Shown here piece by piece: positions 14,219 through 21,229 of a stretch of DNA of 21,701 nucleotides (its first letter is position 1; each line of letters opens with the position of its first letter). This DNA comes from a virus, in the IMG/VR virus record IMGVR_UViG_3300017743_000162, positions 1 through 21,701 of that record. The stretch is one strand, 5' to 3'. A model generated the notes under the pieces. The model ran no database searches and was not told the origin of the DNA. It worked only from the letters and a program-made list of their open reading frames with translations. The translations under genes and the position numbers were made by a program.

Positions 14219-14659
14219 TTATTCAGTTTCTTCTACCTTTTTCTTCTTACTTCCTATATTATACTTTGTTTCCAATATCCATTCACCCTTATCCTTATAA
14301 GATAATACTTTGATTTGATTTAAAGGTGCTACATCTTGTATAGAATCGGCACTTACAATACCAACAAGTCCCCAATCTACCAATAATTGTGCTATGCGAT
14401 TTCTTCTTTGTACATCATTTGAAGTAAGATTGGCATGCTTACCATCTAATGCAAATAATTCTTTGAAGTGTACTAAAAAATACCTTCCCTGTTTGTGTAA
14501 AATATGACAAGACTGATATATTTTCTTTTCTTTTCTTGATGCAACACCAATACGAGTCAGTGTTTCTCTCACCTTCAGAAAATCATCTGGTTCATTTAAT
14601 GTCACTTCAACCATTTGGTTTGGATCCCAATTCACCTGTGGTTCCTTAAGAACACTCAT
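14219..14659 (-). CDS. regA: RegA translational repressor
   Basis: RegA binds AU-rich sequence around start codons of early phage mRNAs and blocks translation. The family core starts at residue 16 (MVEVTLNEPDDFLKVRETLTR) and shows the strongly conserved YQSCHILHKQGRYFLVHFKELF and LDGKHANLTSND...RRNRIAQLL. I keep the upstream start at 14659, because GGAGGA lies six bases before that ATG while the inner ATG at 14614 has only a distant GGGA. This gives a 15-residue N-terminal extension relative to T4 RegA. The C-terminus is basic (GSKKKKVEE). The ATG overlaps the gp62 stop (ATGA). Confidence 0.93.
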   Translation of the reverse strand: MSVLKEPQVNWDPNQMVEVTLNEPDDFLKVRETLTRIGVASRKEKKIYQSCHILHKQGRYFLVHFKELFALDGKHANLTSNDVQRRNRIAQLLVDWGLVGIVSADSIQDVAPLNQIKVLSYKDKGEWILETKYNIGSKKKKVEETE

Positions 14660-15045
14660 TGTCTTCCTCCAATATCAAGTTTAGATTTAATAAAATTCAG
14701 TTGTTCTTGTGTAAGAATCTTTAGAATCTGTTCCGCTTTTGCATTACTACATTCATAGTATGTCTTGACACTATCAAGTTCTTTGATTTTGTCTTTACGA
14801 AGCCAAGGAGAAAACCTTCGTTTTTTCCTCACTATATGTATAAAAAAGTCATGTTGCATCTTCTTTGGTAGAAATGGATACTTATTCATTTCATTTGCAA
14901 ACATAACTGTGTCAAGATGTCCTGATAAACACTTGTTAATTATGAAGGAAGGATATTCTTTTTCTATTGATGGATCTTCATCAATTTGATTATTTTTGTT
15001 TAGGTTGATCGAGTTCAACCAATCTTTCAGTTCCATCAGTTTCAT
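14656..15045 (-). CDS. 62: Clamp-loader small subunit gp62
   Basis: gp62 with four gp44 subunits loads the gp45 clamp. Characteristic segments are [58 protein letters not shown] and [11 protein letters not shown] choose the ATG at 15045 ([10 protein letters not shown]) or the one at 15036; the longer frame from 15096 would read antisense-free but out-of-family residues through the conserved end of gcvP. The product has 126-129 residues, shorter than T4 gp62 (187) but usual for marine T4-like phages as I recall. Its start lies inside the gcvP gene by 47-56 bases, and no good ribosome site is seen. regA follows with an ATGA overlap. Confidence 0.9.
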   Translation of the reverse strand: MKLMELKDWLNSINLNKNNQIDEDPSIEKEYPSFIINKCLSGHLDTVMFANEMNKYPFLPKKMQHDFFIHIVRKKRRFSPWLRKDKIKELDSVKTYYECSNAKAEQILKILTQEQLNFIKSKLDIGGRQ

Positions 15046-17776
15046 TATCAAAGTAGGAAGAACATGAGCAGACAAGATTACGATCACCGTAAACATTATC
15101 TATTCTTGCTACTGCAGGCCAAAACTTACTAGTTTGTTCTACAGGATATGCTGCTTGTTCTCTGGTATAATTATACACCCATTCTGTTGAACTTACAACC
15201 CTTGCAGTATGTGGTGAATTCTTCACTATCTCAGGTATTGCAAATATTTCTCTCTTAATCATCTCCATTGCTTTTGCAAATCTTTTCAATTCATCTAAAG
15301 ATTCTGATTCAGTTGGTTCAACCATCATCGTATTTGCAACTGGCCATGATAATGTAGGTGCATGAAAACCATAGTCCATTAGTCTCTTTGCAATATCCTC
15401 TGCTGTAACGGGAAAATTGCGACAATCAAATATACATTCATGTGCGATTCGATCATTATCTCCTCGATATAATACTTTAAAATATGGATCAATTTGATGT
15501 GCCAACCAGTTAGCAGATAGTAAAGATACTTCACTTGCCTTTCTGAGTCCTTCTCCACCCATCATTCTTATATACATCCAACTGATAGGTAAAATTGATG
15601 CACTACCATATTCTGCTGATGATACTCGATGAGTCACAAAAGGTGTTAGATGTTCTGCAACACCAATCGGGCCAACTCCGGGGCCTCCACCACCGTGAGG
15701 AATACAGAATGTCTTATGTAAGTTAAGGTGACATACATCTGCACCATAGTCACATGGTTTTGCAAGACCAACCTGTGCATTTAGATTTGCACCATCAAGA
15801 TATACCTGACCACCATTCTCATGAACGATTCTACAAATATCTTTGATAGTTGGTTCAAATACACCATGAGTCGATGGGTATGTAATCATAATACATGAAA
15901 GTTCAAATGTATTCATGATTGCTTTCTTCTCTAAATCTTTTAAATCAATATTTCCACTATCATCACACTTGACTGGAACTATCTTCATGCCCGCCATGAC
16001 AGCACTTGCAGGATTAGTTCCATGTGCACTCTCCGGTATAAGACAAACATTTCTCTTATCATCATCGTTACTTCTATGGTAATCTTGTATTGCTAATAGA
16101 CCTGCATACTCTCCTTGTGATCCTGCATTTGGTTGTAGTGATATAGAATCAAATCCTGTGATCTCACATAACCATCCTTTTAATTCCTTGATAATAATAT
16201 CATAACCAATTGTTTGAGATGCTGGTGCAAATGGATGAATGTTTGCAAACTCTGGCCATGAAACTGGCATCAGTTCTGATGCTGCATTTAATTTCATAGT
16301 GCAACTGCCAAGTGGCATCATACCATTTACTAATGAGAAATCTTTTGAAACTAACTCATTAATATATCTCATCATATTTGTTTCACTATGATAATTGTTA
16401 AATACTTCTTGAGTCAACCAAGGTTTAGTTCTCTCTGGCACACCTAACCAATGATAATCTCCGATTGAATCGATCACATGATCAATAGTGTCAAATTTAT
16501 TTGTAATATCTAATTGAGAATCTACAAGTTGTTTTAGTTCTTCTAATGTCGTACATTCATCTAGTGTAATTAAAGTGTGACCGTCTTCATAACGAACATT
16601 AAATCCTTCTAAAGCAAGAAAACTTTTAAAACGAACAGTATCAAATCCTTCAGACTGATCAACTTCTATCCCACACCATGCTAATGCCTTTTGTAGGGTT
16701 TGCCTATATCTTAATACTCTGGTTGCTATTCTTTTCAGACCTTCCGCACCGTGGTAAGCAGCGTAAAAACCTGCCATATTTGCGAGGAGTGCTTGAGCAG
16801 TGCATATATTGGATGTTGCTTTGTCTCGTCTTATGTGTTGTTCCCTTGTCTGTAATGCTAGTCGTAGTGCTTTATTACCTTGGGAGTCTAGAGACTGCCC
16901 TACAATTCGTCCGGGAATCTTTCTCTTATACTTTTCATTTATTGCAAAGAATGCTGCATGAGGCCCACCAAATCCCATAGGTATACCAAACCTTTGCATA
17001 CTACCAACTGCAATATCAAATCCCATCTCCCCTACAGGTTTCATTAACACCTGTGCCATTGGGTCTACAACCGCAATCTTCATACACTTATATACATCTG
17101 CAATACGAATAAGTGCATTCGGATCACGAAGTCTACCTTTATTATTTGGTAACTGAACTAATAATCCAAAAGCATCATCAAAATCTTCTAGTGCTGCTAC
17201 AGTATGCCAATCAAGTAATTTTATTTCTATCCCTAAAGGTTTTGCTCTTGTTTCTAATACTTGTAATGTTTGAGGAAATACTTCACTATCAACCAAAAAT
17301 ACATTTTTCTTAGATGCACTATGAGCAAGTAACATTGCTTCTGCTGCTGCAGTTCCTTCATCTAACAAAGATGCATTTGCTATTGGCAACCCAGTAAGTT
17401 CTGTAATCAGTGTTTGATAATTAAATAATGCTTCTAATCTACCCTGAGATATCTCTGCCTGATATGGTGTATAAGATGTATACCATGCAGGATTCTCAAA
17501 AACATTTCTTTGTATTACTGGTGGTGTAATTGTACCATAGTATCCTTGACCAATTAAGGATCTTTTAACTCTATTCTGACTTGCTATTTCTTTTAATTCA
17601 GTAAGTGCCTCTTGCTCACTACACCCATCAGGTAGTTTATAATCCCCTCTTAATAATATAGAATCTGGAACTATTTGTCTGACAAGTTCATCCAAACTAG
17701 AAAGACCCAAATCCTCTAGCATTTGAGTCTGTTCTGCCTCTGATGGGCCGATGTGTCTAGAAATAAATTCTGTCAT
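14990..17776 (-). CDS. gcvP: Glycine decarboxylase P-protein (GcvP), full length
   Basis: GcvP is the PLP enzyme of the glycine cleavage system: it decarboxylates glycine and passes the aminomethyl group to lipoyl-GcvH; with GcvT and Lpd the system yields CO2, ammonia, NADH and methylene-THF. The 928-residue protein (E. coli 957) is intact: N-terminal RHIGP (7-11), [16 protein letters not shown] (100-115), GGPHAAFFA (270-278), second half [10 protein letters not shown] (489-498), [11 protein letters not shown] (582-592) and the PLP lysine in LNLHKTFC (K688) followed by a Gly loop. The conserved end [10 protein letters not shown] is followed by about 18 extra residues overlapping gp62. The ATG overlaps the upstream stop as TAATG. 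No gcvT, gcvH or lpd is in the window, so host partners are needed. Confidence 0.97.
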   Translation of the reverse strand: MTEFISRHIGPSEAEQTQMLEDLGLSSLDELVRQIVPDSILLRGDYKLPDGCSEQEALTELKEIASQNRVKRSLIGQGYYGTITPPVIQRNVFENPAWYTSYTPYQAEISQGRLEALFNYQTLITELTGLPIANASLLDEGTAAAEAMLLAHSASKKNVFLVDSEVFPQTLQVLETRAKPLGIEIKLLDWHTVAALEDFDDAFGLLVQLPNNKGRLRDPNALIRIADVYKCMKIAVVDPMAQVLMKPVGEMGFDIAVGSMQRFGIPMGFGGPHAAFFAINEKYKRKIPGRIVGQSLDSQGNKALRLALQTREQHIRRDKATSNICTAQALLANMAGFYAAYHGAEGLKRIATRVLRYRQTLQKALAWCGIEVDQSEGFDTVRFKSFLALEGFNVRYEDGHTLITLDECTTLEELKQLVDSQLDITNKFDTIDHVIDSIGDYHWLGVPERTKPWLTQEVFNNYHSETNMMRYINELVSKDFSLVNGMMPLGSCTMKLNAASELMPVSWPEFANIHPFAPASQTIGYDIIIKELKGWLCEITGFDSISLQPNAGSQGEYAGLLAIQDYHRSNDDDKRNVCLIPESAHGTNPASAVMAGMKIVPVKCDDSGNIDLKDLEKKAIMNTFELSCIMITYPSTHGVFEPTIKDICRIVHENGGQVYLDGANLNAQVGLAKPCDYGADVCHLNLHKTFCIPHGGGGPGVGPIGVAEHLTPFVTHRVSSAEYGSASILPISWMYIRMMGGEGLRKASEVSLLSANWLAHQIDPYFKVLYRGDNDRIAHECIFDCRNFPVTAEDIAKRLMDYGFHAPTLSWPVANTMMVEPTESESLDELKRFAKAMEMIKREIFAIPEIVKNSPHTARVVSSTEWVYNYTREQAAYPVEQTSKFWPAVARIDNVYGDRNLVCSCSSYFDNETDGTERLVELDQPKQK

Positions 17777-18033
17777 TAAATACCTTGATCTTTTTGACTT
17801 TTAAAGAAATCTGATAGTGTTGATTGCAATTGACCTTCATTTTCTTTTGGATCTAATTTATTATAACCTTTAATTTTTTTCCAATCATTATACATTGCCT
17901 GTAAGAACCAACTTGAAGCAAGACTATCTGCTCCTGATTCTAATAATTGAACTTGTCTTGAAGATAGTTGACGAGATTTGATGTCAATATATTCTGATCT
18001 CCAGTTAGAGTCATCGTAAAGTGGTGTTGCCAT
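17776..18033 (-). CDS. Small conserved protein of unknown function upstream of gcvP
   Basis: This encodes 85 residues: [20 protein letters not shown], then [40 protein letters not shown] and a polar C-terminus ([18 protein letters not shown]). It looks like a small helical protein; I recall relatives in T4-like cyanophages, without a function. The stop overlaps the gcvP start as TAATG, so the two are translationally coupled. Its start overlaps the last base of the capsid-targeted gene upstream. Confidence 0.72.
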   Translation of the reverse strand: MATPLYDDSNWRSEYIDIKSRQLSSRQVQLLESGADSLASSWFLQAMYNDWKKIKGYNKLDPKENEGQLQSTLSDFFKSQKDQGI

Positions 18034-18521
18034 TATCCGTATGTAAAAGTTTTTCCTTTGATTTGTGATTGACCTTCTGGGTTTTTACCCTGTGGTTTGA
18101 ATTTACCTAATTTAACATTTTTTGCTTTGCCCAATCCACCTTTGCGTGTTGCTGATAGTGTACCAGTTTTTTTCGTTTGTGTCAACACAGAGTCCTGTCC
18201 ATACTTTTTACCAAGTGCCTTTACAGTTTTCTTAAACTTTCTCTTACCCATCTTACCTGATGAGACAACATGACTTCTCTCTTTAACTTTTTTCTCTTCA
18301 CCAGTCTTCTTATCTTTCTCCATATATGAACCAGTTACTTTCGTAGCACCACCTAGACCTTTACCACGAATATCTTTATCTAATTGCTTTGCTCTTGCAC
18401 TATTTTCCTTTGCAGACTTACCTGCTCTGGATGCAGACAATGCGGCCATTCCACCTTTATCAGACTTGCTTTTTATTCTAGAAAGACTACTCTCGTCTAA
18501 AAACTCTTTAAATGTCTTCAT
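18033..18521 (-). CDS. Basic protein with T4-type capsid-targeting leader
   Basis: The preferred start is the ATG at 18521 (MKTFKEFLDESS); the longest frame starts at a TTG three codons earlier. The leader matches the T4 internal-protein capsid-targeting sequence (MKTYQEFIAEA), with a likely gp21 cleavage site after LDE (residues 8-10 of the 162-residue product). The mature part is extremely basic and rich in Lys, Gly and Ser (KSKSDKGGMAALSASRAGKS, KMGKRKFKKTVKALGKKYG, GGLGKAKNVKLGKFKPQ) and ends KGKTFTYG. It is probably packed in the head with the DNA. It sits among early and metabolic genes but has an AATAAATA late-like box 21 bases upstream. Confidence 0.72.
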   Translation of the reverse strand: MKTFKEFLDESSLSRIKSKSDKGGMAALSASRAGKSAKENSARAKQLDKDIRGKGLGGATKVTGSYMEKDKKTGEEKKVKERSHVVSSGKMGKRKFKKTVKALGKKYGQDSVLTQTKKTGTLSATRKGGLGKAKNVKLGKFKPQGKNPEGQSQIKGKTFTYG

Positions 18522-18541
18522 CCCTTGCAACAGTTTTTAAG

Positions 18542-18549
18542 TATTTATT
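18542..18549 (-). promoter_or_regulatory. Late-promoter-like box AATAAATA before the capsid-targeted gene
   Basis: One mismatch from TATAAATA, 21 bases before the ATG at 18521. It overlaps the stop codon of the 379-residue gene. It would give late timing to an internal-head protein embedded in the early region. Confidence 0.4.
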
Positions 18550-19687
18550 ATCTAATGATTTGTATGTCATCATCCTGTGTCCATAGTTCTACCTTATCTC
18601 TAAATCTACCTTCTGCCTTTAACTTATCATATCTTTTAGTTGCTTTCTTCTTCCACCATGTAAGTATGTTCTCAAGATGAAACTTATCCCAGTTTTGACC
18701 ATGAACTAATTTATCTTGTTCACCATTAATAACTTCACGAACATTTGCATAACCATAATCAGATATGTAGAATCTCTTCTTTTGAGTTAGATTGAGAGCC
18801 ATATCAATAATGCCTGTAAACTGTTCCAATTCATTTTTCATATCATACTCTTTCATAGAGTTTTTAATTATAGATATCATCTTTGATTGTCTCTTCATCT
18901 TCTTAGAAGATGCTTTATTATCAGTCAATGGAGTATTATCATTCCATTCTTTAAAACGATTATGTAATTTATGAAATGCATCATCATGAAGCAATGGAGT
19001 AAATTTACTTTCAGTTAATCCTTTGTATCTCATGAATGGTTTTAAACCATCATACTGAGATGCCGATGTTGTAGATCCATACAAAGATGTTGTTTCAAAT
19101 AATGCAATCTCTTTATCAAATACTTTAGATATAGTTTCTCTAGCAAAATGTGAACAACATAATAATGCTAACAATTTACCACCAAGATAATTATATCCAA
19201 ATGGTTGCGAGGGAACAATCACAAAACCCATCGCAGTATGTCTATTCATTAAACTTAGATTAGCTGGTTTACCTAACCAAAGATTTCTAGGTTTGGAATT
19301 GATTGTAGGAGAACCAAATCGGATAAATCCAATAAGTTTCTTTGTATTCTTTTCATATACCATCCAACGCAACTCTCTACCGGGAATATTTGCTTCATTA
19401 TTATGAGATGATACAGCACCCAACATTGTCTTATAATAATCTTGAGGTAAACCATTTTGAAATCTATCACCGACAAAACGAATATCAAACTCCATATCGT
19501 TTGGATGAATATCTTCATTTAAAAATTCATCTTCAAAAGATGTAAGTGCACTAAAACTTTTAATAGTTTCTTTTTTAACATATCTAAGGTAATCTTCTAT
19601 ATTTCCCATACGAGAAAAATACTGTATAAACTCATCAGCAGCCCATAGAGTATTATCTTTAGAAATAAGATTAATCGTCATGGTCAT
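18548..19687 (-). CDS. 379-residue protein with a possible DUF4338 (DruA-like)/GNAT-like core
   Basis: The start may be the ATG at 19687 or 19681. The central part reads RELRWMVYEKNTKKLIGFIR (about 104-123), GSPTINSKPRNLWLG (125-139), then MGFVIVPSQPFGYNYLGGKL (153-172) and LALLCCSHFARETISKVF (172-189). This order (W-x-V, LxGxIRxGSP, RxxWxG, hydrophobic strand, Gly-rich GGK turn, helix) resembles the acyltransferase-like DUF4338 family that includes DruA of the Druantia defence system. I make that comparison from memory and cannot test it. The C-terminal half is charged and helical with no motif. It overlaps the PsbN-like gene at its start. Confidence 0.7.
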   Translation of the reverse strand: MTMTINLISKDNTLWAADEFIQYFSRMGNIEDYLRYVKKETIKSFSALTSFEDEFLNEDIHPNDMEFDIRFVGDRFQNGLPQDYYKTMLGAVSSHNNEANIPGRELRWMVYEKNTKKLIGFIRFGSPTINSKPRNLWLGKPANLSLMNRHTAMGFVIVPSQPFGYNYLGGKLLALLCCSHFARETISKVFDKEIALFETTSLYGSTTSASQYDGLKPFMRYKGLTESKFTPLLHDDAFHKLHNRFKEWNDNTPLTDNKASSKKMKRQSKMISIIKNSMKEYDMKNELEQFTGIIDMALNLTQKKRFYISDYGYANVREVINGEQDKLVHGQNWDKFHLENILTWWKKKATKRYDKLKAEGRFRDKVELWTQDDDIQIIR

Positions 19688-19817
19688 CCCAAGGGTCTGT
19701 TAAATCTTCATTGGCAAAGAATCCTTTATAGATTCCATAACCTGTGAGTAATACCATCATTATAGCAATAGAAATGACAGTTGTATACTCCGGTGAATAT
19801 GATGCATGCGGAATCAT
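19671..19817 (-). CDS. PsbN-like one-pass membrane microprotein
   Basis: I translated this 48-residue frame directly. It begins at the ATG at 19817, overlapping the upstream stop as ATGA, and ends TAA at 19671-19673. After a short N-terminus (MIPHASYSPEY), residues 12-30 form a membrane helix (TTVISIAIMMVLLTGYGIY), followed by KGFFANEDLTDPWDDHDD. Cyanobacterial PsbN is of similar size, with one helix near the N-terminus, a TGxxxYxxFG stretch and an acidic DPF(E/D)(E/D)HxD end. The match in length, order and C-terminus is striking. PsbN acts in photosystem II assembly or repair. I am confident it is coding and fairly confident of the PsbN relation. Confidence 0.8.
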   Translation of the reverse strand: MIPHASYSPEYTTVISIAIMMVLLTGYGIYKGFFANEDLTDPWDDHDD

Positions 19818-20002
19818 TTAAATCTCCATTCTCTTTCATCTAAAACTTCATTAATAAGTTCTTTTAATTCTTTCTTAAGAGTGTCAGATAGAAGATTCAT
19901 TTCATTCTTTACCATAGGTGGAATAGCATCACGCTGTTCTTGAAGTGATTTACCGCCACTCTTCTCAGATCCAAATGACATTCCTTGAGTATCAATCTTC
20001 AT
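19814..20002 (-). CDS. Small helical protein of unknown function
   Basis: This encodes 62 residues, MKIDTQGMSFGSEKSGGKSL then QEQRDAIPPMVKNEMNLLSD and a C-terminal helix TLKKELKELINEVLDEREWRF. The start overlaps the upstream membrane-protein gene by 11 bases and the stop overlaps the PsbN-like start (ATGA). No motif is recognised; the C-terminal helix may pair with a partner. Confidence 0.65.
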   Translation of the reverse strand: MKIDTQGMSFGSEKSGGKSLQEQRDAIPPMVKNEMNLLSDTLKKELKELINEVLDEREWRFK

Positions 20003-20258
20003 AATTTTCTATTGTTTCCCAAATGATATAGTCATCAGGATTAACCATTGGCATATATCCTCCACTATTTCTTCTTGGTATAGTAATAATATCAATAGTC
20101 TCTTCAAACCATCTATTCATTGATTTTGCCATCTGACGATATCCAGTGCCGACATAGACTTGGCCTGCAACAACTGCGACTGTTGCTATACCCCAGAATA
20201 AGTAATAACTTGACGATTTCATTTGTGCTTTTCTTTTTGTGAATGTTGATTTAGTCAT
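19992..20258 (-). CDS. Single-pass membrane protein
   Basis: I take the ATG at 20258 (MTKSTFTKRKAQMKSSSYYL), which overlaps the end of the zinc protein by eight bases; the longer frame from 20291 would overlap it more. The 88-residue product has a basic N-terminus and one transmembrane helix YYLFWGIATVAVVAGQVYVG (about residues 18-37), then GYRQMAKSMNRWFEETIDII and a hydrophilic C-terminus ending ETIENYED. A positive N-terminus suggests it stays inside, with the C-terminus out or in the lumen side. I recall similar proteins in T4-like cyanophages. Function is unknown; being next to the PsbN-like gene hints at a membrane role. Confidence 0.75.
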   Translation of the reverse strand: MTKSTFTKRKAQMKSSSYYLFWGIATVAVVAGQVYVGTGYRQMAKSMNRWFEETIDIITIPRRNSGGYMPMVNPDDYIIWETIENYED

Positions 20259-20409
20259 TTTGATCTTCACGCGGATAATAGACCTCAACATAAGAATTAC
20301 ATTGAGGACATGATAAATTTGTAACTATACTATACTCTGGAGTCATGTCCATGTCAAGGTCATGATCCCCACCCCAGATTAATTCAGTGTTACAGTGCCA
20401 ACAGTTCAT
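20251..20409 (-). CDS. Zinc-ribbon microprotein (two CxxC pairs)
   Basis: I translated this 52-residue frame directly: ATG at 20409 overlapping the pyrE stop (ATGA), TAA at 20251-20253. The product starts MNCWHCNTELIWGGDHDL and later has LSCPQCNSYVEVYYP, giving two CxxC pairs (C3, C6; C34, C37) that make a plausible zinc ribbon, separated by an acidic loop. I recall close relatives in T4-like cyanophages (MNCWHCxTELIWGGDHD). Its role is unknown; zinc ribbons of this size often serve in nucleic-acid or protein binding. Confidence 0.8.
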   Translation of the reverse strand: MNCWHCNTELIWGGDHDLDMDMTPEYSIVTNLSCPQCNSYVEVYYPREDQND

Positions 20410-20945
20410 TCAATAATATCCTCTAATTTGTATAGAGAAATAAATTCTATCTTATTATTTTCCCATATGATGTGATCATCTTGTCTATCAACGATTGCAA
20501 CAACACGATTCACAATGTAACCTGCATCACGCAAAACATTTACTGCTTTGATTGCACTACTACCTGTTGTAGTTACATCTTCTAATACTGTAACGATAGA
20601 TCCTTTAGGTGGTTTGTTACCTTCAATAACTTCTTTTGTTCCATATCCTTTCGGATTCTTTCTTACGATCAAAGCATCAATATGTTTACCAGAGTAGTAT
20701 GCTTTCTGTGCGATACCACAAACTAAAGGATCAGCACCAAGAGTAAGTCCACCAACTGCTACAGATTTATCTTCCACATGCTCTATCATTAAATGTGATA
20801 GAAGTGCATTTCCCTCACAGGATAAAGTAACAGGTTTACAGTTAATATAATGCTCCGATTCTTTACCAGAAGATAAGGTAAATTTACCTTTCTTGTATGC
20901 TCTTTCTCTTAGAAGATGTAGTAATGTCTTTCTATGATTTTCCAT
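20406..20945 (-). CDS. pyrE: Orotate phosphoribosyltransferase PyrE
   Basis: PyrE makes orotidine 5'-phosphate from orotate and PRPP, the fifth step of de novo UMP synthesis. The 179-residue protein shows the expected N-terminal FTLSSGKESEHYINCKPVTL (23-40), the GGLTLGADPL segment (65-74), the flexible loop VRKNPKGYGTKEVIEG (94-109) and the PRPP signature VLEDVTTTGSSA (120-131) with E122 and D123. Length is slightly short of bacterial PyrE (about 200) but complete. Its start overlaps the upstream stop as TGATG. Location between gp44 and the accessory genes puts pyrimidine supply in the replication operon. Confidence 0.95.
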   Translation of the reverse strand: MENHRKTLLHLLRERAYKKGKFTLSSGKESEHYINCKPVTLSCEGNALLSHLMIEHVEDKSVAVGGLTLGADPLVCGIAQKAYYSGKHIDALIVRKNPKGYGTKEVIEGNKPPKGSIVTVLEDVTTTGSSAIKAVNVLRDAGYIVNRVVAIVDRQDDHIIWENNKIEFISLYKLEDIIE

Positions 20946-21229
20946 CAGAGAATTAATTGTTTAGTTGGTTTTGATATCTTACCAAACATTGAATTGTATT
21001 GTTCGATAATCTCATCTTGAGGATCTCCAATATAAACCACATATTTTTTAGTGACTTCAAGTTTATCTTTTTGAAGTAAAGGAGACCAAGGAGCAAATGC
21101 GATTTGTCCTTGTTTTTGTGACGGTACTGCCACAATCGGATCAGTGATTGTTATTGAATCAGTGTCCTCTTTTGTAATGTCAGCGATTACATCTTCGCCA
21201 GACCACATACGAATTAATTTTACAGTCAT
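20945..21229 (-). CDS. Small Sm-like protein downstream of gp44
   Basis: This encodes 94 residues: MTVKLIRMWSGEDVIADITK, then EDTDSITITDPIVAVPSQK, IAFAPWSPLLQKDKLEVTKK and YVVYIGDPQDEIIEQYNSMF. The SGEDVIADI strand followed by DSITITDPIVAV matches the layout of the two proteins at 12684-13239, so it is a third copy of this family. The pattern suggests a small beta barrel of Sm/LSm type, by eye only. The start overlaps the gp44 stop (ATGA) and the stop overlaps the pyrE start. Confidence 0.75.
   Translation of the reverse strand: MTVKLIRMWSGEDVIADITKEDTDSITITDPIVAVPSQKQGQIAFAPWSPLLQKDKLEVTKKYVVYIGDPQDEIIEQYNSMFGKISKPTKQLIL

Noticed and set aside
14569-14614. RegA start at the inner ATG 14614, matching the T4 start
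   Set aside because: The upstream ATG at 14659 has GGAGGA at ideal distance and an ATGA overlap with gp62; the inner one has only a distant GGGA.
15046-15096. Longer gp62 starting at ATG 15096
   Set aside because: The extra residues are hydrophobic, unlike gp62, and are encoded by the conserved C-terminus of gcvP ([10 protein letters not shown]).
20259-20291. Longer membrane protein starting at 20291
   Set aside because: The extra residues overlap the zinc-ribbon gene fully and add a run unlike the rest; the ATG at 20258 gives normal operon spacing.
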